NCBI GenBank assembly: GCA_964372125.1
Contig: CAYJPL010000007.1
Span: 17,179 to 81,178, forward strand
Direction: 5' to 3'
Source: Tannockella sp964372125
GTDB lineage: Bacteria > Bacillota_I > Bacilli_A > Erysipelotrichales > Coprobacillaceae
DNA: 64,000 bases
Each line of letters opens with the position of its first letter. Positions within the stretch are counted from its first letter, which is position 1. The translations under genes and the position numbers were made by a program. This document shows, piece by piece, positions 59,874 through 64,000 of the stretch. The notes beneath the pieces were generated by a model, which was not told where the DNA came from, did no database searches, and saw only the letters and a program-made list of their open reading frames with translations.

Positions 59874-60600
59874 ATACTTCTTTAAGACCCTCAGCTATTT
59901 TACGATTTACTACTTCATAATCATTAATATGTTCCTTACCTGCATAACTATAATTAACTGACTTTCCAGATGTTGTTATATCAGTCAAAAAGTCTTTGCA
60001 TGATGAATGAATTTGATTTACTGCTGTAAAAGCAACTAGCTCTTTAACATTACTAGCATTGACACCACTTCCAGGTAATATTTCAATTTGTGTTGCATAA
60101 TTTTCCTGCAACATTTTTATAACTTCTTTTCCTTCTATTGCTGTTGGCTGTAAACCGCTTGTTAATACTCTATCGATGCCACAATCAATTAGTGTTTCAA
60201 TACTTTCTATAGGATTAACCACACAGTCATAGGCTCTATGAAACACAGCTTTTTTATTAAAGCTTTTAATTAATCCCACCATTTCTTTTGTACGAGCTAC
60301 ATCTATTGTATGGTCTGCTAATAAAAAACCAAAGGCAATCCCATCTGCACCATTTTCTAATAACTGTTTTGCTTCATTAAACAATTGTGTATATTCTATT
60401 TCAAGATAACAAAAACCAGCAGCACGTGGTCTTGCCATACATATAACTTCTAAATCAGTATTTTCTTTTGTGAGTTTCAATGATGCAACACTTGGTGTCA
60501 ATCCACCAAGAGATAATGCACTATTTAATTCTATTCTTTTAACTCCAGCTAAATGTGCATTATATGCATCCATATAACTTCCGCAACATATTTCAATCAT
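59860..60600 (-). CDS. cutC: Copper homeostasis protein CutC family
   Basis: TIM-barrel-like protein of 246 residues; EICCGSYMDAYNAHLAGVKRIELNSALSLGGLTPS at the start, MARPRAAGFCYLEIEY, FGFLLADHTIDV, AVFHRAYDC and LPGSGVNASN are hallmark segments. CutC has been linked to copper handling, but its biochemical activity is unsettled. It is first in a cutC-yitT operon. The start ATG lies next to a GGAGATCAAC RBS. Confidence 0.9.
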   Translation of the reverse strand: MIEICCGSYMDAYNAHLAGVKRIELNSALSLGGLTPSVASLKLTKENTDLEVICMARPRAAGFCYLEIEYTQLFNEAKQLLENGADGIAFGFLLADHTIDVARTKEMVGLIKSFNKKAVFHRAYDCVVNPIESIETLIDCGIDRVLTSGLQPTAIEGKEVIKMLQENYATQIEILPGSGVNASNVKELVAFTAVNQIHSSCKDFLTDITTSGKSVNYSYAGKEHINDYEVVNRKIAEGLKEVYDKK

Positions 60601-60772
60601 AGTTGATCTCCTTTTTTCATATACTTATATTATACTCCACTTTTACACTAAAGACTATTACTAATGCTGACTTGTTATAAGCTATACTTGAATGAACGTA
60701 CTGGTAAGATTAGTATCTTCATATCATGCATAAAATATAGATGTTCTAGATATGAATCGTATTTTGTGATGG

Positions 60773-63556
60773 TTATAGTAATGTACCTTTTATTTGCCAA
60801 TCAATAGTAGATGTGTTTTCTACTTCAAAAGTTATACAATGGTTATCATTTATAAAATCAATCTTTTTACCATTAACATACAATCCTTCTACTTCAAATT
60901 TAATATCAATACTAATTTTGTATGTGTTAGAAGTTAATGGATGATACCATCCTGATAATTCATCTTTTGTTTGTTTATAACCTAAGATAGGAGATGTGAT
61001 TTCATACTCATCGAAAGGTAAAGATGGTTTTAATTTTATACCATTGCTTGTAGCTTCTGGTAACAAAAACATCATCGTATCAAATAAAGGCCAAGCATGG
61101 ACATGTGCTACACATACTGGAAAATCCAATGAGCTATAGTTTTCATCTTCTATTTTTTCTCCACGCATGTATGCTTCTTTTTTATCAATAATATCTTCAC
61201 TCCATCTTGTGTATCCAGGATACTTAGAGTAGATAGATGTATAGTTATCGGCTCCACTTAATGTACCACCCCAAATTTCTGGATATACTTCTGTATGATT
61301 AGCAAGAGAGTTCTTAATAAATTCTTCAAAGGCAACTTCACTACGATAATTAGTCATCCCCCAGATTAGTAGTCCATTCATAGCCCACCAAATCCAGTTA
61401 TCATGAACATTCCCATCAACTCCTGGTGCAAGAACCTGCTTTAATGAGCCAATTGGTGAAGGTCCCATTGTATATTCTTTTATAAAGTCTATAACTGTAT
61501 CCGCTTGCTCATTTGAAAATATTTTTGATACAAATGTAAATAACTGCCCTTCTAACATGAATTCATCATGGTTTCCTAAATAACCATAATTATCACTAAT
61601 CCACGCTCTAGGAATCCACTTACCATTCCATGAATTTTCAACTGCCACTTGCAACTGCTCTTTGAATTCTGTTACTTCATTAGCTTTTGTTTCATATCCG
61701 ATACCATTTAATAATACTTCTAACCTAGAAAAAACCTTAACTGCCATCGGTGTAATAAATAAACTTTCTCCATATTCTAGAGCATGAATAATATCATCAT
61801 GTTCAATTTCTCTATTCTTTTTATGGAATAAGAATCGATTCCAATCCATCCATAAACCTCTAAGTAGTCCATTTGGACCAGTTCCAATATCATTTTTTAT
61901 ATAGTCAAATGTAGCAATTATAATATCGATAACTTTACGCATTTCTTTATCTTTAGACATAAAATCTTTTATCTCAAGATTTAATAATCCATAATCCTTT
62001 GTAGTAAGGATATATTCACAAACGCTCATTAATACAAATAATTCTTGGTCTGAAGGTCTTGCTTCAATAGTAGAAATACCATCAACGTAATGGAATTTTT
62101 CTGCTATTTCTTGACCAAAATGATCTATAAGTTGTGAAGAATGTCTAATGTTCATACGGTAATCATCAAGTCTTTCCATTCCATGACCTGTAATACCATC
62201 CATACAGCTACCATCTGGTTTAATTCCTTTTAATAAAAACTCTGCTATTTCCCTAGCGATTTCTGGTCTTGAATAAATCAAGGGAAGCATGTGCATTGCA
62301 GTATCTCTTTGACAAAAGTTTGCTCCCATTAAATATTGGTAAAATCCACCTTGTGATAAGACATGATTATCAAAGTAGTCATCATATGTAATTGAAGCAT
62401 TTAAAAACATGTTATGCCATTTCATTTCACGATTTAACCAATCATATTGACCATTATTTATTTTAAGGTTAATAGAAACTTCTTTTAAATTCTCAACTGT
62501 ATCCTTCTTAATATTCATATTTTTATACTTCATAGTTAAAGTGTCTAAATCTTTATCCTTTGGTAAATATCCAACCATATATCGAATGGTTTTTTTCTCA
62601 CCAGGAGCCAAAGTCAATGTATCTTTACAGAAAAATGCATCTTGTTTATTTCCTAATTTATCACAATCTAAACCACTAGGATGTAATAGATCTCCATTTT
62701 CAAAAAACACCTTACTATCAAAACACATAGTTGTATCTTCTTGATAAGATACAATAAAATATTCAGGAATACTTATGTCTTCAAATGAAGCATCCTCATA
62801 TGATGGGTGAATCTCTTTATTATAATCTTCAATAGCAAGGTTATACTTTCCAGCTTTTGGATACTTAAATCCCTCAAAAGTATGTTTTAAAATTGCAGTA
62901 TTTGTTTTGCATTTGATTTTTTGAGAAAAGTTTTTTTGAAATTCTCTTCTAAATGTATGCACAGCACTTCTACTATACTTTTTAGTAAACGGCGTTTGAC
63001 CATAAAGAACTGGACGGTGTGAATATTGAAAAACCTCACCACCCCAATATTCAGTCCATTGGACAGTTTTTATATGTGTTGTTGTATTTTCGATAGTGAC
63101 TTCACTTATAACTATAGGATCATCACCATAAGGTGGCATAATTTCTTGGGTTACTATAAATTCATCATTCCATACTTTCTTTTTAAAATACCCGTATCCA
63201 AACATTCTTTCAAAGTTAACTTGCTCTTGATAAAAAGTTGATAAAATCCCAGTATCTGTTTTTAAATAACCAAATCCTCCTGCGTATTGGTGGTTTTTAG
63301 GATTCCAATCATTTAATAATTTAGCGCCGCCTTCATCTTGTCTTAGACGTACGTATCCAAAATTTGATAGTAGTAATACTACTCTATCATTTCCAATTTG
63401 TGTTACATGATTTCGATAGTCGCTCCATAATGCATTAGCATTAACCATTGGCATTTTTTCTTCAATAGTATACTGATTTGCCTCGTACACAAACCCTGGC
63501 ATTCCATGTTCATCTTCTATCCATCTACCGTATTTTCCCGAACCATATTCTTTCAT
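60773..63556 (-). CDS. GH94-like glycoside phosphorylase
   Basis: Cytoplasmic phosphorolytic enzyme of 927 residues without signal peptide. An N-terminal beta-sandwich (~1-360, YGYFKKKVWNDEFIVTQEIMPPYG, TEYWGGEV) is followed by an (alpha/alpha)6 barrel. The catalytic-domain marks are NFCQRDTAMHMLP (416-423, matching the conserved RDxxQ region) and GPNGLLRGLWMDWNRF (D571, in the place of the catalytic Asp of GH94 GDWNDG). The second helix block ends in GTLSGADNYTSIYSKYPGYTRWSED. Length and layout fit laminaribiose/beta-1,3-type or related phosphorylases of GH94/GH149/GH161; the linkage specificity is not readable. It stands alone. AGGGAGAAGAAG precedes the ATG. Confidence 0.7.
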   Translation of the reverse strand: MKEYGSGKYGRWIEDEHGMPGFVYEANQYTIEEKMPMVNANALWSDYRNHVTQIGNDRVVLLLSNFGYVRLRQDEGGAKLLNDWNPKNHQYAGGFGYLKTDTGILSTFYQEQVNFERMFGYGYFKKKVWNDEFIVTQEIMPPYGDDPIVISEVTIENTTTHIKTVQWTEYWGGEVFQYSHRPVLYGQTPFTKKYSRSAVHTFRREFQKNFSQKIKCKTNTAILKHTFEGFKYPKAGKYNLAIEDYNKEIHPSYEDASFEDISIPEYFIVSYQEDTTMCFDSKVFFENGDLLHPSGLDCDKLGNKQDAFFCKDTLTLAPGEKKTIRYMVGYLPKDKDLDTLTMKYKNMNIKKDTVENLKEVSINLKINNGQYDWLNREMKWHNMFLNASITYDDYFDNHVLSQGGFYQYLMGANFCQRDTAMHMLPLIYSRPEIAREIAEFLLKGIKPDGSCMDGITGHGMERLDDYRMNIRHSSQLIDHFGQEIAEKFHYVDGISTIEARPSDQELFVLMSVCEYILTTKDYGLLNLEIKDFMSKDKEMRKVIDIIIATFDYIKNDIGTGPNGLLRGLWMDWNRFLFHKKNREIEHDDIIHALEYGESLFITPMAVKVFSRLEVLLNGIGYETKANEVTEFKEQLQVAVENSWNGKWIPRAWISDNYGYLGNHDEFMLEGQLFTFVSKIFSNEQADTVIDFIKEYTMGPSPIGSLKQVLAPGVDGNVHDNWIWWAMNGLLIWGMTNYRSEVAFEEFIKNSLANHTEVYPEIWGGTLSGADNYTSIYSKYPGYTRWSEDIIDKKEAYMRGEKIEDENYSSLDFPVCVAHVHAWPLFDTMMFLLPEATSNGIKLKPSLPFDEYEITSPILGYKQTKDELSGWYHPLTSNTYKISIDIKFEVEGLYVNGKKIDFINDNHCITFEVENTSTIDWQIKGTLL

Positions 63557-63817
63557 CTTCTTCTCCCTTTTATTTACAAACTAGTTTAAAATCTTTTATT
63601 TTTTTACAATAATAAATATCCTCTTAATATGCATATTATCAACTTCACGTGCATAATAATTGTAAAAAAGTGTTTTTATTTGTAAAAAGTCACTTAAATT
63701 AATTTAATATTATTCTGTATTTTTTTGCATATCTATAAAATTGATTTGTTACACCATGTAATAAATACTAGTGACTAAACTTGTATAGGATAGATTAGCA
63801 ACGTAACTGGCACATAA
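63557..63817. promoter_or_regulatory. Long AT-rich leader of the phosphorylase gene with a 14-bp palindrome
   Basis: No coding frame. It contains the perfect palindrome TAATATGCATATTA (63625-63638), and a TTTGTAAAAA-type sequence twice (near 63660 and 63680) and once inverted (near 63601). No promoter stood out: TTGATA and nearby T-rich boxes are possible. The palindrome could be an operator. Confidence 0.4.
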
Positions 63818-63846
63818 TAAAAAAAGATAACATTTCTGCTATCTTT
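63818..63846 (-). terminator. Terminator of the acidic-repeat gene
   Basis: Seven- to nine-bp stem AAAGATA / TATCTTT with a short loop, followed by TTTTTTATT on the minus strand. Confidence 0.75.
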
Positions 63847-63854
63847 TAGTGTAA

Positions 63855-64000
63855 TTAGTCATCTTGATCATCTTCATCATCATCTTCGTCGTTGTCGTCA
63901 TCTTGATCATCTTCATCATCATCTTCGTCATTGTCGTCATCTTGATCATCTTCATCATCTTGATCATCATCATTATCATCTACATCATCGTATAAATCAT
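63855..64000 (-). CDS. C-terminus of an unknown protein with an aspartate-rich tandem-repeat tail (partial)
   Basis: Only the last 48 residues are inside the window; the gene continues past 64000 and its identity cannot be told. The frame ends in ...DDEDDQDD-stop (TAA 63855-63857) and nearly all residues are D, E, Q or N. A 39-nt, 13-residue unit (DDQDDDNDEDDDE) is repeated twice with a third partial copy. Such tails occur in secreted calcium-binding or wall-linker proteins and in some polymerase or histone-like proteins; none can be claimed. Confidence 0.8.
   Translation of the reverse strand, partial: DLYDDVDDNDDDQDDEDDQDDDNDEDDDEDDQDDDNDEDDDEDDQDD
63861..63956. repeat. 39-bp tandem repeat encoding an acidic motif
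   Basis: Two full units, 63861-63899 and 63900-63938, differ at one base (63891/63930, a synonymous AAC/AAT change in the encoded Asn), then an 18-bp partial copy at 63939-63956. In-frame length makes it prone to slippage without loss of the frame. Confidence 0.9.

Noticed and set aside
60601..60772. Small RNA or gene in the gap after the phosphorylase gene
   Set aside because: Only a weak 7-bp inverted repeat (TCATATC/GATATGA, about 60719-60756) was found; no promoter-terminator pair.
63861..63956. CRISPR array from the 39-bp repeats
   Set aside because: The repeats are contiguous, without spacers, and in frame in an acidic protein.

Overview
The window is an AT-rich stretch of a chromosome from a Gram-positive, Bacillota-type bacterium with a cell wall. 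It carries murA, an FtsB/DivIC-like division protein, a sortase-type wall anchor and two lipoboxes, with strong AGGAGG ribosome binding sites, a T-box leader and cre-like CcpA sites. Type III glutamine synthetase, DUF1934-argS-rpoE and fba-murA-rpmE gene order, and a mitochondrial-type aconitase with NAD-type isocitrate dehydrogenase suggest a gut-type Erysipelotrichia/Turicibacter-like lineage; that placement is an inference. No tRNA, rRNA, CRISPR array, insertion sequence or prophage was seen.

Layout. 1-8.5 kb: DNA repair and tRNA maturation (uvrB-cca-uvrA, with cca between the two uvr genes), a secreted S41 protease and GAPDH. 8.2-13.8 kb: rpoE, argS, cardiolipin synthase, a DUF1934 protein, an HD hydrolase and a DUF1653 protein. 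13.9-18.6 kb (plus strand): purine nucleoside phosphorylase, a lipoprotein nuclease, a GH4 6-phospho-beta-glucosidase, free-methionine-sulfoxide reductase and a Gfo/Idh oxidoreductase. 18.6-22.3 kb: an aconitase-isocitrate dehydrogenase-GntR operon whose promoter carries a perfect 12-bp palindrome. 22.3-30.3 kb: an ABC-F ATPase, a VanZ-like protein, a three-gene ABC exporter-like operon, glutamine synthetase III and a PH-like membrane protein. 30.4-34.7 kb: a cellobiose/lactose-type PTS IIC with its UTRA-GntR regulator, then yfcE, an APH(3')-like kinase and a GyrI-like protein. 34.8-41.7 kb: housekeeping genes (grx, cyclophilin, rlmH, walJ, rpmE, murA, fba, rlmA, divIC).

41.8-50.8 kb is the most distinctive region. 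A 2217-residue wall-anchored protein joins a GH3 glucosidase, CBM-like modules and a complete GH30 glucanase. It is followed by a GH1 6-phospho-beta-glucosidase and faces a divergent UTRA-GntR regulator. All three promoters carry the same TTGGTAYAAATTT element, and the GH3-GH30 promoter also overlaps a near-perfect cre. With the PTS IIC at 30.4 kb and the GH4 enzyme at 15.7 kb this forms a plausible pathway: beta-glucan cut at the cell surface, disaccharides imported and phosphorylated, and 6-phospho-beta-glucosides split inside.

50.8-64 kb: leucyl aminopeptidase, a T-box-controlled ABC importer (probably for tryptophan), a split chromate-transporter-family pair, a MATE exporter, an orphan 2,4-diaminopentanoate dehydrogenase, YitT, CutC, a GH94-like phosphorylase, and at the right edge the aspartate-rich repeated C-terminus of a truncated gene.
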